From assembly GCF_009362785.1 (NCBI RefSeq), contig NZ_WHNQ01000003.1:248001-312000 (forward strand): a stretch of 64,000 nucleotides of DNA, read 5' to 3'. The notes below the pieces were generated by a model, which did not search any database, had not been told where the DNA came from, and worked only from the letters and a program-made list of their open reading frames with translations. Of the stretch, positions 44,466 through 54,071 are shown one piece after another. Source of the DNA: Paraburkholderia atlantica (GTDB lineage: Bacteria > Pseudomonadota > Gammaproteobacteria > Burkholderiales > Burkholderiaceae). Numbering within the stretch: position 1 is the stretch's first letter; every line of letters starts with the position of its first letter. A program made the translations under genes and the position numbers.

Positions 44466-44786
44466 TTACGCACCCTCCTTGCCGGTGAGCTTCTTCGGCT
44501 CTTTCTTGCGAAACATCTCCAGCATGCGCCGCGTGACGAGAAACCCGCCGAACACGTTGACGGCCGCGAGCAGCACGGCGAACGTGCCGAAAAACTTGCC
44601 CGCGCCGCCCACGGTCAGTCCCGTGGCGAGCATTGCGCCGACGATGACGATCGCCGAAATCGCATTGGTCACCGCCATGAGCGGCGTATGCAGTGCAGGC
44701 GTGACGTTCCAGACCACGTGATAGCCGACGTAGACGGCTAGCACGAAGATGATCAGATTGATGACCGTGTGATTGATGACTTCCAT
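44466..44786 (-). CDS. pntA2: NAD(P) transhydrogenase subunit alpha part 2 (membrane)
   Basis: This 106-residue protein has three to four hydrophobic helices: [33 protein letters not shown] and [20 protein letters not shown], then the basic tail [10 protein letters not shown]. It is the separate membrane piece of PntA in organisms with a split subunit. The start is ATG 44786 ([11 protein letters not shown]) after GGAGAACAGGA. It lies between pntA1 and pntB. Confidence 0.9.
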   Translation of the reverse strand: MEVINHTVINLIIFVLAVYVGYHVVWNVTPALHTPLMAVTNAISAIVIVGAMLATGLTVGGAGKFFGTFAVLLAAVNVFGGFLVTRRMLEMFRKKEPKKLTGKEGA

Positions 44787-44803
44787 TCCTGTTCTCCTTC
44801 TCG

Positions 44804-45955
44804 TCATGCCTTGCGCGTGACCTGGCCGTCACGGGCCAGCAGCGTAGCCGCGACGATGTCGTCGGCGAGATCGATGTTGAGAGTGCCCTCTTTCGTGACG
44901 ATCAGCTTCAGGAAGTCGAGCAGATTGCGCGCATAGAGCGCGGAGGCATCGGCGGCGACCATCGAGGCGAGGTTCGTGTAGCCGCAGATCTGCACGCCAT
45001 GGTGTGTCACGACTTGGTCGGCCTCCGTGAGAGGGCAATTGCCGCCGCGCCGGCCCGTGGCCTGCTCGGCGACCGGACCGCGTCCCGCCGCGAGGTCGAT
45101 CACGACGGAGCCCGGCTTCATCGCCTGCACGGTTTCCGAAGGCAGCAGCGTCGGCGCGTCGCGGCCCGGAATCAACGCGGTCGAGATGACGATGTCGGCC
45201 TGTTTCGCGCGCTCGTGCACCAGCGCCGACTGGCGAGCGAGCCACGAAGCTGGCATGGGGCGAGCGTAGCCGCCCACGCCTTGGGCCGCCTCGCGTTCCT
45301 CATCGGTTTCGTACGGCACGTCGAGAAATTTTGCGCCGAGCGACTCGATCTGCTCCTTGACCGCGGGGCGCACATCGGAAGCTTCGATCACCGCGCCCAG
45401 GCGCCGCGCCGTGGCAATGGCCTGCAGGCCCGCCACACCCGCACCCAGAATCAGCACGCGCGCCGCCTTCACGGTGCCCGCGGCGGTCATCAGCATTGGC
45501 ATGAAGCGCGGATAAAGGTTCGCGGCCAAAAGCACCGCCTTGTATCCCGCGATATTGGCCTGCGACGACAGCACATCGAGGCTCTGTGCACGCGTCGTCC
45601 GCGGTGCGGCTTCGAGCGCGAATGCAGTGACGCCAGCTGCGGCGAGTTTGGCCGCATTGTCGGCGTTGAAGGGATCCAGCATGCCGACGAGTACCGAACC
45701 GCGCTTCATGAACGGCAATTCGCTCTGCGTTGGCGACTGAACCTTGAGCACGAGGTCGGCGTCGAAGGCGGCGGCTGCATCGGCGAGTTGCGCGCCCACG
45801 GCGATGTACGCCTCGTCGGGATAGCTCGCACCGACGCCCGCCCCGGCCTGGATCGTCACCGTGTGCCCCTGGGCGACGTATTTCTTGACTGTTTCAGGCG
45901 TCGCGGCCACACGGCTTTCGCTCGCCCGCGTTTCCGCGGGTATTCCAATGCGCAT
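44804..45955 (-). CDS. pntA1: NAD(P) transhydrogenase subunit alpha part 1 (NAD-binding)
   Basis: This 383-residue soluble domain I starts at ATG 45955 ([18 protein letters not shown]) after TAGGAGCAC. AlaDH/PNT signatures include [20 protein letters not shown] (NAD fold, about residues 164-183) and [20 protein letters not shown]. It binds NADH and partners with PntA2 and PntB. The gene lies downstream of an intrinsic terminator, so the pnt operon has its own promoter within 45956-46061. Confidence 0.95.
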   Translation of the reverse strand: MRIGIPAETRASESRVAATPETVKKYVAQGHTVTIQAGAGVGASYPDEAYIAVGAQLADAAAAFDADLVLKVQSPTQSELPFMKRGSVLVGMLDPFNADNAAKLAAAGVTAFALEAAPRTTRAQSLDVLSSQANIAGYKAVLLAANLYPRFMPMLMTAAGTVKAARVLILGAGVAGLQAIATARRLGAVIEASDVRPAVKEQIESLGAKFLDVPYETDEEREAAQGVGGYARPMPASWLARQSALVHERAKQADIVISTALIPGRDAPTLLPSETVQAMKPGSVVIDLAAGRGPVAEQATGRRGGNCPLTEADQVVTHHGVQICGYTNLASMVAADASALYARNLLDFLKLIVTKEGTLNIDLADDIVAATLLARDGQVTRKA

Positions 45956-46061
45956 CAAAGTGCTCCTAATTGCATAAGCGTGATACGAACGGCTGCGGGA
46001 GGCAGCAACCATTCAACCTTCGGTCGCAATACTCTCCTCAAGGAACTGACGGGCAATCCAT

Positions 46062-46090
46062 AAAAAAGCGCACCCTGGGAGAATGCGCTT
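46062..46090 (-). terminator. Rho-independent terminator after the CaiB/crotonase pair
   Basis: On the minus strand an AAGCGCA/TGCGCTT stem with an 11-nt loop is followed by TTTTTTA. It lies 19 nt past the CaiB stop and isolates that operon from the pnt genes. Confidence 0.8.
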
Positions 46091-46108
46091 CGCAGGCTTT
46101 TCCGCGTT

Positions 46109-47350
46109 CTATAGAACTTTCTTTTCGCGCAGAGCATCGATATCGGACTGCGACATACCGAGCACGTCACGCAGCACATCGTCCGTATGTTGGCCGAGCG
46201 TCGGCGGCGCGCCATACGAATCGATAGGCGTGCCGGACATCTTGACCGGATTGGCCACCATACGAACTGCCTTATCTGTGAGCGGGTGCGCGACTTCCAC
46301 GCACATCGCGCGTGCCTGCACATGCGGATCTGCGAACACCTGTTCCAGATTGTTGATCGGTCCGGCCGGCACGCCGGCGGCGTCGAGTGCCGCGAGCAGT
46401 TCATCGCTCTGCCATTCGACGATCAGCGGCTCGAACACTTCGCCAAGCGCACGACGATTCTTCACGCGCAGAGCGATCTCGCTGAATCGCGGATCAGTAG
46501 CAAGCTCGGGGTGCCCGAGAACATTGCACATCCGTGCGTATTGCTCGTTGTTGCCCGCTACGATCATGATGTCGCGATCGGCGCAACGGAACATGCGGGA
46601 CGGCATGCCACCATTGCCCTCGGTACCGCGCCGGATCGGAATCTGGCCAGAAACGAGGTACTGGCTTGCATAGTGCGATGTGGCAGCAATCATCGCGTCC
46701 AGCAATGCGAGGTCGATGTACTGCCCTTCGCCAGTACCGCCGTGCGCAGCGTCGCGATGATAGAGCGCCGCGATGATCGCCGAAGCGGCGTACTGACCAC
46801 AGAGGATGTCCGCAAGACTGGGCCCGGTTTTCATAGGACCGCCGCCCGGCACGTCGTCACCGTTTCCGGTAACGCTCATCAGGCCGCCCATCGCCTGGAA
46901 AATCGAGTCATAGCCCGGCCGTGGGCTATACGGCCCGGTTTGGCCGAACCCGGTGATCGAACAGTAGATCAGGCGCGGATTGACCACCTTGAGGCTTTCG
47001 TAGTCGAGCCCGTAACGCTTGAGGTCGCCCACCTTGTAGTTCTCGAGCAACACGTCGCATTGTGCTGCCAGCGAGCGGATCAGCGCCTGGCCTTCGGGCG
47101 TGGAGATATCGCACGTGATCGACTTCTTGCCGCGGTTCGCGCTGATAAAAAACGTCGACTCGCGCGTGACGTTGCCCTCCCGATCCAGCAGGAACGGTGG
47201 GCCGAATTGCCGCGAATCGTCGCCCTTTCCCGGACGCTCGACCTTGATGACCTCGGCGCCGAGATCCGCCAGCATTTGAGCCCCCCACGGCCCCGCGAGA
47301 ATACGACTCAGGTCGAGTACGCGCACACCCGCCAACGCGCCTTTTGTCAT
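46109..47350 (-). CDS. CaiB/BaiF family III CoA transferase 1
   Basis: This 413-residue protein starts at ATG 47350 behind AAGGGGACAG. The N-terminal VRVLDLSRILAGPWGAQMLA and GAEVIKVERPGKGDDSR, ANRGKKSITCDI and the catalytic Asp in IDLALLDAM (Asp218) are all intact. Such enzymes move CoA from one acyl-CoA to a carboxylate through an aspartyl-anhydride intermediate. The transferase is paired with the upstream crotonase, 48 nt away. It probably activates a pathway acid, using succinyl-CoA or similar as donor. Confidence 0.9.
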   Translation of the reverse strand: MTKGALAGVRVLDLSRILAGPWGAQMLADLGAEVIKVERPGKGDDSRQFGPPFLLDREGNVTRESTFFISANRGKKSITCDISTPEGQALIRSLAAQCDVLLENYKVGDLKRYGLDYESLKVVNPRLIYCSITGFGQTGPYSPRPGYDSIFQAMGGLMSVTGNGDDVPGGGPMKTGPSLADILCGQYAASAIIAALYHRDAAHGGTGEGQYIDLALLDAMIAATSHYASQYLVSGQIPIRRGTEGNGGMPSRMFRCADRDIMIVAGNNEQYARMCNVLGHPELATDPRFSEIALRVKNRRALGEVFEPLIVEWQSDELLAALDAAGVPAGPINNLEQVFADPHVQARAMCVEVAHPLTDKAVRMVANPVKMSGTPIDSYGAPPTLGQHTDDVLRDVLGMSQSDIDALREKKVL

Positions 47351-47398
47351 AACAAACTGTCCCCTTGAATTCACACCGGCTGCGCCGGAAGCCATGCA

Positions 47399-48193
47399 TC
47401 AGCGGCCGACGAACTTCGCCGCACGTTTTTCGATGAAGGACTGAACACCTTCCCTGGCATCTTCAGTGTTGTAGAGAAACTGCTGGGTCGACTGAATAGT
47501 CGCGTAAGCATCCTGCCAGCCTTGTCCCAGCGAAACGCGCGCGTTCTGCATCGTGGCCTGCACGGCTAGCGGTGCCTGCGCCGCAATTCGCTCTGCGATC
47601 GCGAGCGCCCGGTCGAACTCCTGCCCCGCGGGCACGACATCCTGTACGAAGTTCATGTGCCGCGCCTCTTCCGCGGTGAATTCGTCGCCAGTAAGTAGTA
47701 CCTTCATCGCGTTGCCCCAGCCGGCACGCTGGACCATGCGGAACGTCGCACCACAACCTGCCATGATCCCCCGCTTGACTTCAAGCTGGGAGAGACGGCA
47801 GTTATCGGCCGCCACAGCCACTTCCGATGCGAGCATCAATTCGACCGCGACCGTGAAACAGATTCCCTTGAGGGCAATGACGACCGGCTTGGTGCGCAGC
47901 GGCGCACGCAGATTGAACGGATCGACCTCGCCTTCAGGAAGCAGGGGTTTCCCTTCCCGGCGCAGCGGCGCGATCTTCGGCATATCGAGCCCTGCCGTAA
48001 AGTGATCCCCTTCGGCGTAGACCAGCCCGCAAAAGATATCGCTGCTCTTTTCGAGCTGCGTGTAAGCCATGGCCAGTTCCCTGAACATCTTCGGGGTAAA
48101 TCCGTTGCGCTTTTCCGGCCGGTCGATCCCCATCAAAAGCAGGTTCCCGCGCTGCTCAACGCGAATCTGTCCGTCCTCGTGACGAGTGGTCAT
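47399..48193 (-). CDS. Enoyl-CoA hydratase/isomerase family protein
   Basis: This 264-residue crotonase has HFTAGLDMPKIAP (oxyanion-hole region), CFTVAVELMLASEVAVAADN and LSQLEVKRGIMAGCGATFRM. Glutamates are present in both canonical places (VAVEL and LSQLEV), so hydratase or isomerase activity is reasonable, although the flanking GGG is replaced by FTV. It shares the divergent promoter region with a second crotonase at 48415 and heads the operon with CaiB 1. Confidence 0.85.
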   Translation of the reverse strand: MTTRHEDGQIRVEQRGNLLLMGIDRPEKRNGFTPKMFRELAMAYTQLEKSSDIFCGLVYAEGDHFTAGLDMPKIAPLRREGKPLLPEGEVDPFNLRAPLRTKPVVIALKGICFTVAVELMLASEVAVAADNCRLSQLEVKRGIMAGCGATFRMVQRAGWGNAMKVLLTGDEFTAEEARHMNFVQDVVPAGQEFDRALAIAERIAAQAPLAVQATMQNARVSLGQGWQDAYATIQSTQQFLYNTEDAREGVQSFIEKRAAKFVGR

Positions 48194-48276
48194 CCAGTGT
48201 CTCCTCGCGGTGTTTTTCCGTTAGTGAATCTGACCTCGCGCTCAATTGACAAAGCCGGGCCTCACATTCAGAATCA

Positions 48277-48289
48277 TAAACGTCGTTCA
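48277..48289. promoter_or_regulatory. AACGnCGTT-type site between two crotonase genes
   Basis: TAAACGTCGTTCA, one base off a perfect palindrome, is followed three bases later by AATTGG, matching the 41411 site over 22 positions apart from centre and spacer bases. It lies 84 nt from one gene start and 126 nt from the other. Confidence 0.6.
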
Positions 48290-48414
48290 AATAATTGGCA
48301 ACGTGCGGTACGCTTCGACGCAACCCGGAACGGCGCGCCGCAGCCCACGAACCACGGGCGAGCAGGCCCGGATGCGGGCTTGAGCGTTGCCCCTCATTCC
48401 CTCAAGGAAGAACC

Positions 48415-49191
48415 ATGGCCTACGAGACGATCATCGTCGAAACGCACGGAAAAGCCGGCTTGATCAGGCTGAACCGTCCGCAAGCCTACAACGCGCTGAA
48501 CAACCAGCTGATGGACGAGCTGACGGCAGCACTCGACGACTTTGAAGCCGATCCCGCCATCGGCGCGATCGTGCTGACTGGCAGCGAAAAGGCGTTCGCC
48601 GCCGGAGCCGACATCAAGATGATGAACGAATGGACGTACATGGACGTCTACAAGAATCAGTTCATCACGTCGAACTGGGAACGCACCTCGCGTTGCCGCA
48701 AGCCGGTCATCGCCGCAGTCGCGGGTCTTGCGTTGGGCGGAGGCTGCGAACTGGCCATGATGTGCGACTTCATTCTCGCCGCCGACAACGCCCGCTTCGC
48801 CCTGCCCGAGATCACGCTCGCAACCATTCCCGGCGCCGGCGGCACCCAGCGCCTCACGCGCGTGCTCGGCAAATCGAAGGCGATGGAGATGATCCTGACC
48901 GGCCGCAAGATGGACGCCGTCGAGGCCGAACGATGCGGTCTCGTGAGCCGCATCCTGCCGGTCGACACGCTGGTCGAAGAAGCACTGAAAACGGCCGATG
49001 AGATCGCGCGATATTCGCAACCCGTCGTGGCGATGGCGAAGGAATGTGTGAACCGCGCCTACGAATCCAGCCTCGCGGAAGGCATCCTGTTCGAGCGGCG
49101 CATGGCGTATTCGACCTTCGCCACCGCAGATCGAAAAGAAGGCATGGCGGCCTTCGCCGAAAAGCGCAAACCCCAGTTTCGCGATTGTTGA
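48415..49191 (+). CDS. Enoyl-CoA hydratase (classical type)
   Basis: This 258-residue protein starts at ATG 48415 after CAAGGAAGAA. Both catalytic glutamates are in the standard motifs: [20 protein letters not shown] and [30 protein letters not shown] forms the oxyanion hole. It is highly like mitochondrial and bacterial short-chain enoyl-CoA hydratases and should hydrate 2-enoyl-CoA to (S)-3-hydroxyacyl-CoA. It leads the plus-strand run NMO, CaiB 2, RipA-like transferase and thiolase. Confidence 0.95.
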   Translation: MAYETIIVETHGKAGLIRLNRPQAYNALNNQLMDELTAALDDFEADPAIGAIVLTGSEKAFAAGADIKMMNEWTYMDVYKNQFITSNWERTSRCRKPVIAAVAGLALGGGCELAMMCDFILAADNARFALPEITLATIPGAGGTQRLTRVLGKSKAMEMILTGRKMDAVEAERCGLVSRILPVDTLVEEALKTADEIARYSQPVVAMAKECVNRAYESSLAEGILFERRMAYSTFATADRKEGMAAFAEKRKPQFRDC

Positions 49192-49298
49192 ATCGCCAGG
49201 AACGCCACGCACATCGTGGCTAACCGAGCACGCCAGGTCACGCGCGTCAGGCGCATTTTCCCGGCACCCAAACTTCCTATCCACATTACAGGCGCGCG

Positions 49299-50285
49299 AT
49301 GAAACCGTATGTGAACCGCATTTCTGAATTACTCGGCATTCAATATCCCATCATTCAGGGCGGCATGCGCTGGGTCGCGCGAGCCGAACTGGCGGCGGCC
49401 GTGGGCAACGCGGGAGGCCTCGGGTTCATCTCCGCGCACACCCATGCAAGCGCCGATGCACTCGCGCGCGAAATCGACAAGGTGCGGTCGCTCACGGACA
49501 AGCCCTTTGGTGTCAACCTGACCGTTCTCGGCGCGAATGCCGGCCTCGACTATGACGGGTATGTTCGCACGATCGTGTCCCAGGGCGTCCAGGTCGTTGA
49601 AACGGCTGGCAGCAACCCCGCGAAATACATCGCCGAGTTCAAGGCACATGGCGTCAAAGTCGTGCATAAGTGCGTCACAGTTCGCCACGCGGTGAAGGCG
49701 GAATCGCTGGGCGCAGACGTCGTCAGCATCAACGGGTTCGAATGCGCGGGGCACCCTGGCGAGGACGATATCCCCGGACTGATCCTGATTCCAGCCGCAG
49801 CCGAAAAGCTCAAGGTGCCGATTCTCGCGTCCGGGGGCTTCGCAGACGGGCGCGGCCTGATGGCGGCTCTCGCGCTCGGCGCGGATGGCATCAACATGGG
49901 TACGCGTTTCATGCTCACGCAAGAATCGCCGGTCCACCCAGCGATCAAGCAACGTCTGCTGGAAGCGACCGAGCGCGATACCGTCCTGTTGGGCCGCTCG
50001 ATCGGGGACCCGAGCCGCGTGGTCAAGAATAGCGTGAGCCTCGCCGCGCTCGAACTTGAGCGCAGCAAAAACGTGACGCACTCGGACCTTTACGCACTGA
50101 CCGGAGCACAGCGTTGGATGGATGCGTTCGCTACGGGAGAAGTCGAAGGCGGCGCCTTCCCCGCCGGTATCGTAACCGGCCTCATTCACGACCTGCCGAC
50201 CTGCGCGGAATTGATCAGCCGCATCGTGAAGGAAGCCGCCGCGATTGCGCAACGCCAGCTCGGCTTCAGCGCTGCTCTGGCATGA
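49299..50285 (+). CDS. NMO/2-nitropropane-dioxygenase-family flavoprotein
   Basis: This 328-residue FMN TIM-barrel has YPIIQGGMRWVARAELAAAV, GNAGGLGFISA, INGFECAGHPGE and ILASGGFADGRGLMAAL. True nitronate monooxygenase is unlikely in this setting. The family also contains IpdC, a flavoprotein of steroid C/D-ring catabolism, and enoyl-ACP reductase FabK, so an alicyclic dehydrogenation or reduction at the CoA-ester level fits better. Its TGA overlaps the next ATG by 4 nt, so it is coupled to CaiB 2. Confidence 0.85.
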   Translation: MKPYVNRISELLGIQYPIIQGGMRWVARAELAAAVGNAGGLGFISAHTHASADALAREIDKVRSLTDKPFGVNLTVLGANAGLDYDGYVRTIVSQGVQVVETAGSNPAKYIAEFKAHGVKVVHKCVTVRHAVKAESLGADVVSINGFECAGHPGEDDIPGLILIPAAAEKLKVPILASGGFADGRGLMAALALGADGINMGTRFMLTQESPVHPAIKQRLLEATERDTVLLGRSIGDPSRVVKNSVSLAALELERSKNVTHSDLYALTGAQRWMDAFATGEVEGGAFPAGIVTGLIHDLPTCAELISRIVKEAAAIAQRQLGFSAALA

Positions 50286-51469
50286 AACTGACCGGCCTTC
50301 GCGTCGTGGACCTGTCGCAGTTCATGCCGGGTCCGTTCCTCGCTGCCAATCTCGCCGATCACGGCGCGCAAGTCATCAAGATCGAACCGGTCACCGGCGA
50401 CCCGACACGCGGCGCAGCCGGCACGGACGGCGCTTTCTTCGCGGCGATCAACCGCGGCAAGCGCAGCATCGCGCTCGACCTGAAGCATCCGGACGGACGC
50501 GAGGTCGCGCTCAAGCTGATGAACGAGGCCGACGTCGTCATCGAATCGTCGAGGCCGGGCGTGGCTGCCCGCCTTGGCATCGACTACGACACGGTAAGGC
50601 GAACCAACCCGAAGGTCGTTTATTGCGCGATTACCGCATTCGGCCAGAGCGGCCCGCTCAGTCAATTGCCCGCACACGATCCGGTGGTTCAATCGTTTGC
50701 AGGTACGCTGCCGCGCGATGACCGGGGAACGCCAATTGCCACGGGACCATCGCTCGCCGCGCTGGCCGGTTCGCTGACCGCATTGTCCGCTGTGTTGATG
50801 GCGCTGCTGCGCGCCAGGGAAACGGGGCACGGCGACTACATCGACGTGTCGCTGTTCGATGCGGCGCTCACGGCGCAGCCGTACCTGAGCGGCCGTTTGC
50901 TCAACATGCCGGCCGGGCCATCCGCGGAAGCGACCGAGAGCGATAGCGGACTCGCGATGCTCAGCACCTATGAGACCGCCGATTCGAAATGGCTCTGCCT
51001 CGGCGGCCGGGAATACAGCTTTGCCAGCAACCTCCTTACGCCGCTCGGCCGGCCCGATCTTGTCGCCGACGCGACCGGGCCGGCCGGTGAAGGCCAGCTA
51101 CGCGTTCGAGCATTCCTGACGCAAACATTCCTGACGCGCACGCTCGATGAATGGCTCGATTGGTTCAAAGACCGAAACATCAGCGTCGCGCCGGTGCTCT
51201 CGGCCTCCGAAGCGCTGAACCATCCGCACGCTCACCAGCGAAGCATGATCCAGACCGATCCGTCCGGACGCGCCCACCTCGCGAGCCCGATTCACTTCCG
51301 CATGGAGCCCGCGTCGCCGCTGCTCGCGGTTCCTGGACTGGGCGAACACGCGGAGCTCGTGCTACGCGGCATTGGCTACAGCGAAGACCGGATTGCGGAA
51401 CTCGTCGCTTCGGGCGCCGTGCGAGGGCAGCACAGCGACGCCCACGCTATTGCGCAAGCCGCCATTTGA
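50282..51469 (+). CDS. CaiB/BaiF family III CoA transferase 2
   Basis: This 395-residue protein starts at the ATG in ATGA overlapping the NMO stop. LRVVDLSQFMPGPFLAANLA, GAQVIKIEPVTGDPTR and INRGKRSIALDL are clear, and the catalytic Asp is in IDVSLFDAAL (Asp193). It has the usual length. It is only distantly similar to CaiB 1, suggesting a different acid substrate. It ends 13 nt before the RipA-like transferase gene, making two CoA transferases in one operon. Confidence 0.9.
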   Translation: MKLTGLRVVDLSQFMPGPFLAANLADHGAQVIKIEPVTGDPTRGAAGTDGAFFAAINRGKRSIALDLKHPDGREVALKLMNEADVVIESSRPGVAARLGIDYDTVRRTNPKVVYCAITAFGQSGPLSQLPAHDPVVQSFAGTLPRDDRGTPIATGPSLAALAGSLTALSAVLMALLRARETGHGDYIDVSLFDAALTAQPYLSGRLLNMPAGPSAEATESDSGLAMLSTYETADSKWLCLGGREYSFASNLLTPLGRPDLVADATGPAGEGQLRVRAFLTQTFLTRTLDEWLDWFKDRNISVAPVLSASEALNHPHAHQRSMIQTDPSGRAHLASPIHFRMEPASPLLAVPGLGEHAELVLRGIGYSEDRIAELVASGAVRGQHSDAHAIAQAAI

Positions 51470-51482
51470 GGCGAACAACATC

Positions 51483-52775
51483 ATGCCCTTCCTGCTAGAG
51501 GCCGACGCCATCGACTTTGCGTCCATCATCCGTCCCGGCGATACCGTCGCATGGGGCCAATCGAACGCAGAGCCGCTTCCGCTCACCCGAAAGCTGCTCG
51601 AGCAACGGCACGGTATCGGCGCGTTCCGGGTCTTTCTCGGCGCCAGCAGCTACGACACGTGTCGCCCCGAGCACGCCGACTGCATCGATTTCGTTTCCTA
51701 CTGCGGCAGCGGCTCCAACCGCGCACTGGCCAAGGCCGGCGCGCTCGATATCCTTCCGTGCCACTATTCGCAGTTCCCGGAGATGATGGAGTCCGGTCAG
51801 CTTGCGATCGACGTCCTGCTGCTGCAATTGGCGCCACCCGATTCGCAAGGCCGCTATAGCCTGTCGGTCGCGCATGAGTATCTGATCCCCGCGCTCGAGC
51901 GCGCGCGCATCATCGTTGCGGAGGTCAACGAACAGGCACCGTGGACTTACGGCGAACGATGTCTTCGCGACGACGAGATCGACTTCATTCTCCCGACGTC
52001 ACGCGCTCTGCCCGAGAGTTCGCCGAGCCCGGCCAGCGCGACGGACCTGGCGATTGCACAACACACGGCCGCTTTAATCGACGACGGCGCCACGATCCAA
52101 CTCGGCCTCGGCGCGATTCCCGAAGCGATCCTCGCTTGCCTCGGCGATCGGCGCGACCTCGGCATTCATTCCGGCACGATCGGGGACAAGGTCGCCGATC
52201 TGATGGAAATCGGCGTGATCAACAATGCGCGCAAGACCATCGACGCGGGCAAGACGATTGCCGGCGTGATGATGGGCGGCCGTCGCATTCACGAGTTCGC
52301 GCATCGCAACGACGCCATCGAGTTCCGGTCGACCCGCTACACGCACGACGCGAACGTGCTCGCAAGCATCGAGCGCTTCGTCGCCATCAACTCGGCTGTT
52401 GAAGTCGACCTGAGCGGCCAGATCAACGCCGAAGTTGCCGGTGGCGTGTATGTGGGCGCGGTGGGCGGCGCACTGGATTTCCTGCGCGGCGCGCGGCGCT
52501 CGCGTGGCGGCGTTCCAGTCATCGCACTGCCGTCCACAGCGGGCAAAGGCGCCACGCGCATCGTCGCGTCGTTGAACGGACCGGTCAGCACGCCACGCAG
52601 CGACGCCGCCATCGTGGTGACCGAATACGGCGTGGCCGATCTGCGCGGACTGACGCTGCGGCAACGGCGCGAACGCATGCTGGCGATCGCCCATCCGGAT
52701 CATCGCGGCGCGCTCGATCAGATGGCGAGCGCCCTGCCCCTTCATCGCACCGGAAGCGCGACGCTCGCTGCCTGA
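51483..52775 (+). CDS. Acetyl-CoA hydrolase/CoA-transferase family protein, RipA-like
   Basis: This 430-residue protein has the two-domain fold of 4-hydroxybutyrate CoA-transferases. IQLGLGAIPEAILACLGDRR and GGALDFLRGARRSRGG are typical. The motif that usually holds the catalytic Glu (HTEM or HSEM) reads GIHSGTIGD, so Glu is replaced by Gly. An alternative Glu lies in CRPEHADCID (Glu63), close to the position I recall as distinctive in the itaconate CoA-transferase RipA. It may transfer CoA to a branched dicarboxylate. The thiolase follows after 50 nt. Confidence 0.8.
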   Translation: MPFLLEADAIDFASIIRPGDTVAWGQSNAEPLPLTRKLLEQRHGIGAFRVFLGASSYDTCRPEHADCIDFVSYCGSGSNRALAKAGALDILPCHYSQFPEMMESGQLAIDVLLLQLAPPDSQGRYSLSVAHEYLIPALERARIIVAEVNEQAPWTYGERCLRDDEIDFILPTSRALPESSPSPASATDLAIAQHTAALIDDGATIQLGLGAIPEAILACLGDRRDLGIHSGTIGDKVADLMEIGVINNARKTIDAGKTIAGVMMGGRRIHEFAHRNDAIEFRSTRYTHDANVLASIERFVAINSAVEVDLSGQINAEVAGGVYVGAVGGALDFLRGARRSRGGVPVIALPSTAGKGATRIVASLNGPVSTPRSDAAIVVTEYGVADLRGLTLRQRRERMLAIAHPDHRGALDQMASALPLHRTGSATLAA

Positions 52776-52825
52776 TCGCAAGCGCACCCGCATCCGCAAC
52801 TTCAAACCTTGCAAGGAAACGTCCC

Positions 52826-54022
52826 ATGAAACGCGCGGCAATTGTCTCCCCTGTACGAACGCCCGTGGGCACTTTTGGCGGTAGCCTGCGCGGCGTTAGC
52901 GTCGAAGAGCTCGGTGCACTCGTCGCGAACGAAACGATCCGGCGTGCAGGGCTCGATCCTGCCCGCATCGACGACGTCGTCTTCGCACAATCGTATGCGA
53001 ACAGCGAAACGCCATGTGTGGGCCGCTGGGTCGCGTTGCAGGCGGGCCTGCCCGTCGCAGTGCCGGGCATGCAGCTGGACCGCCGCTGCGGCGGCGGCCT
53101 GCAGGCGCTCGCCACCGCCGCGATGATGGTGCAGACCGGCGCCGCGGACGTCGTGTTGGCTGGCGGCGTGGAAAGCATGAGCAACATCGAGTACTACAGC
53201 ACGGACATGCGCTGGGGCGCGCGCGCGGGCTCCGTGCAGTTTCACGACCGCCTCGCGCGCGGCCGCGAGCGCTCGCAGCCGGAATCACGCTTCGGCTATA
53301 TCTCCGGCATGATCGAAACCGCCGAAAATCTCGCCATCGACTATGGCATCAGCCGCGAGGCCGCCGACGAGTTCGCGCTGCGCAGCCATCAGCGCGCCGC
53401 GGCGGCATGGCAGTCGGGCCATATGGCCGAAGAGGTCGTTGCGGTCAGCGTTCCGCAGAAAAAGGGCGAGCCGCTGCTGTTTTCCAAAGACGAGGGATTC
53501 CGCGCGGACGCCAGTATGGAAAGCCTCGGCAAGCTTCGCGCGTTGATGCCGGGCGGAACGGTCACCGCAGGTAACTCGAGCCAGCAGAACGATGCGGCCG
53601 CCGCATGCCTCGTTGTCGCGGAAGACCGCCTCGAAGAGCTCGGACTCGAACCCATGGCATGGCTGACCGGTTGGGCCGCGGCGGGCTGCGAGCCGTCACG
53701 GATGGGCATCGGCCCCGTGCCCGCAGTGCAGAAGCTGATGACGCGCCTCGGTCTCACGCTCGATCAGATGGATCTCGTCGAGGTGAACGAAGCGTTCGCC
53801 TGCCAGGTACTGGCAGTCCTCAAAGGCTGGAACTGGCATGACATCGACCGGCTCAACGTGAATGGCTCGGGTATATCGCTCGGACACCCGATCGGCGCAA
53901 CGGGCGTGCGGATCATGACCACGCTGTTGCACGAGCTGACGCGCCGAAAGGGACGCTATGCGCTCGAGACCATGTGCATCGGCGGCGGCCAGGGTATTGC
54001 CGCCGTATTCGAGCGCGCCTGA
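52826..54022 (+). CDS. Acetyl-CoA acyltransferase (thiolase)
   Basis: This 398-residue thiolase has IVSPVRTPVGTFGGSLRGVS at the start, the acyl cysteine in LDRRCGGGLQALATAAMM (Cys88), the base His in NGSGISLGHPIGATGVR and the second Cys in METMC-IGGGQG near the end. DRRCGGGL replaces the usual NR-CSSGL, so the oxyanion environment may be modified. It cleaves 3-ketoacyl-CoA to acetyl-CoA and a shortened acyl-CoA. It closes the five-gene plus-strand operon (48415-54022). Confidence 0.95.
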   Translation: MKRAAIVSPVRTPVGTFGGSLRGVSVEELGALVANETIRRAGLDPARIDDVVFAQSYANSETPCVGRWVALQAGLPVAVPGMQLDRRCGGGLQALATAAMMVQTGAADVVLAGGVESMSNIEYYSTDMRWGARAGSVQFHDRLARGRERSQPESRFGYISGMIETAENLAIDYGISREAADEFALRSHQRAAAAWQSGHMAEEVVAVSVPQKKGEPLLFSKDEGFRADASMESLGKLRALMPGGTVTAGNSSQQNDAAAACLVVAEDRLEELGLEPMAWLTGWAAAGCEPSRMGIGPVPAVQKLMTRLGLTLDQMDLVEVNEAFACQVLAVLKGWNWHDIDRLNVNGSGISLGHPIGATGVRIMTTLLHELTRRKGRYALETMCIGGGQGIAAVFERA

Positions 54023-54034
54023 CCCGGGGCTATG

Positions 54035-54061
54035 AAGCGCACGGCTCGACGCCGTGCGCTT
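54035..54061. terminator. Bidirectional hairpin, thiolase/rubredoxin
   Basis: Perfect 11-bp arms AAGCGCACGGC and GCCGTGCGCTT with loop TCGAC sit between the convergent stops. It is a strong shared terminator. Confidence 0.7.
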
Positions 54062-54071
54062 GTCCCAACGC

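Noticed and set aside
49206..49222. GCCAC/GTGGC hairpin after the crotonase at 48415
   Set aside because: The 5-bp stem is weak, has no T-run, and lies between genes of the same probable operon, so it is not called a terminator.
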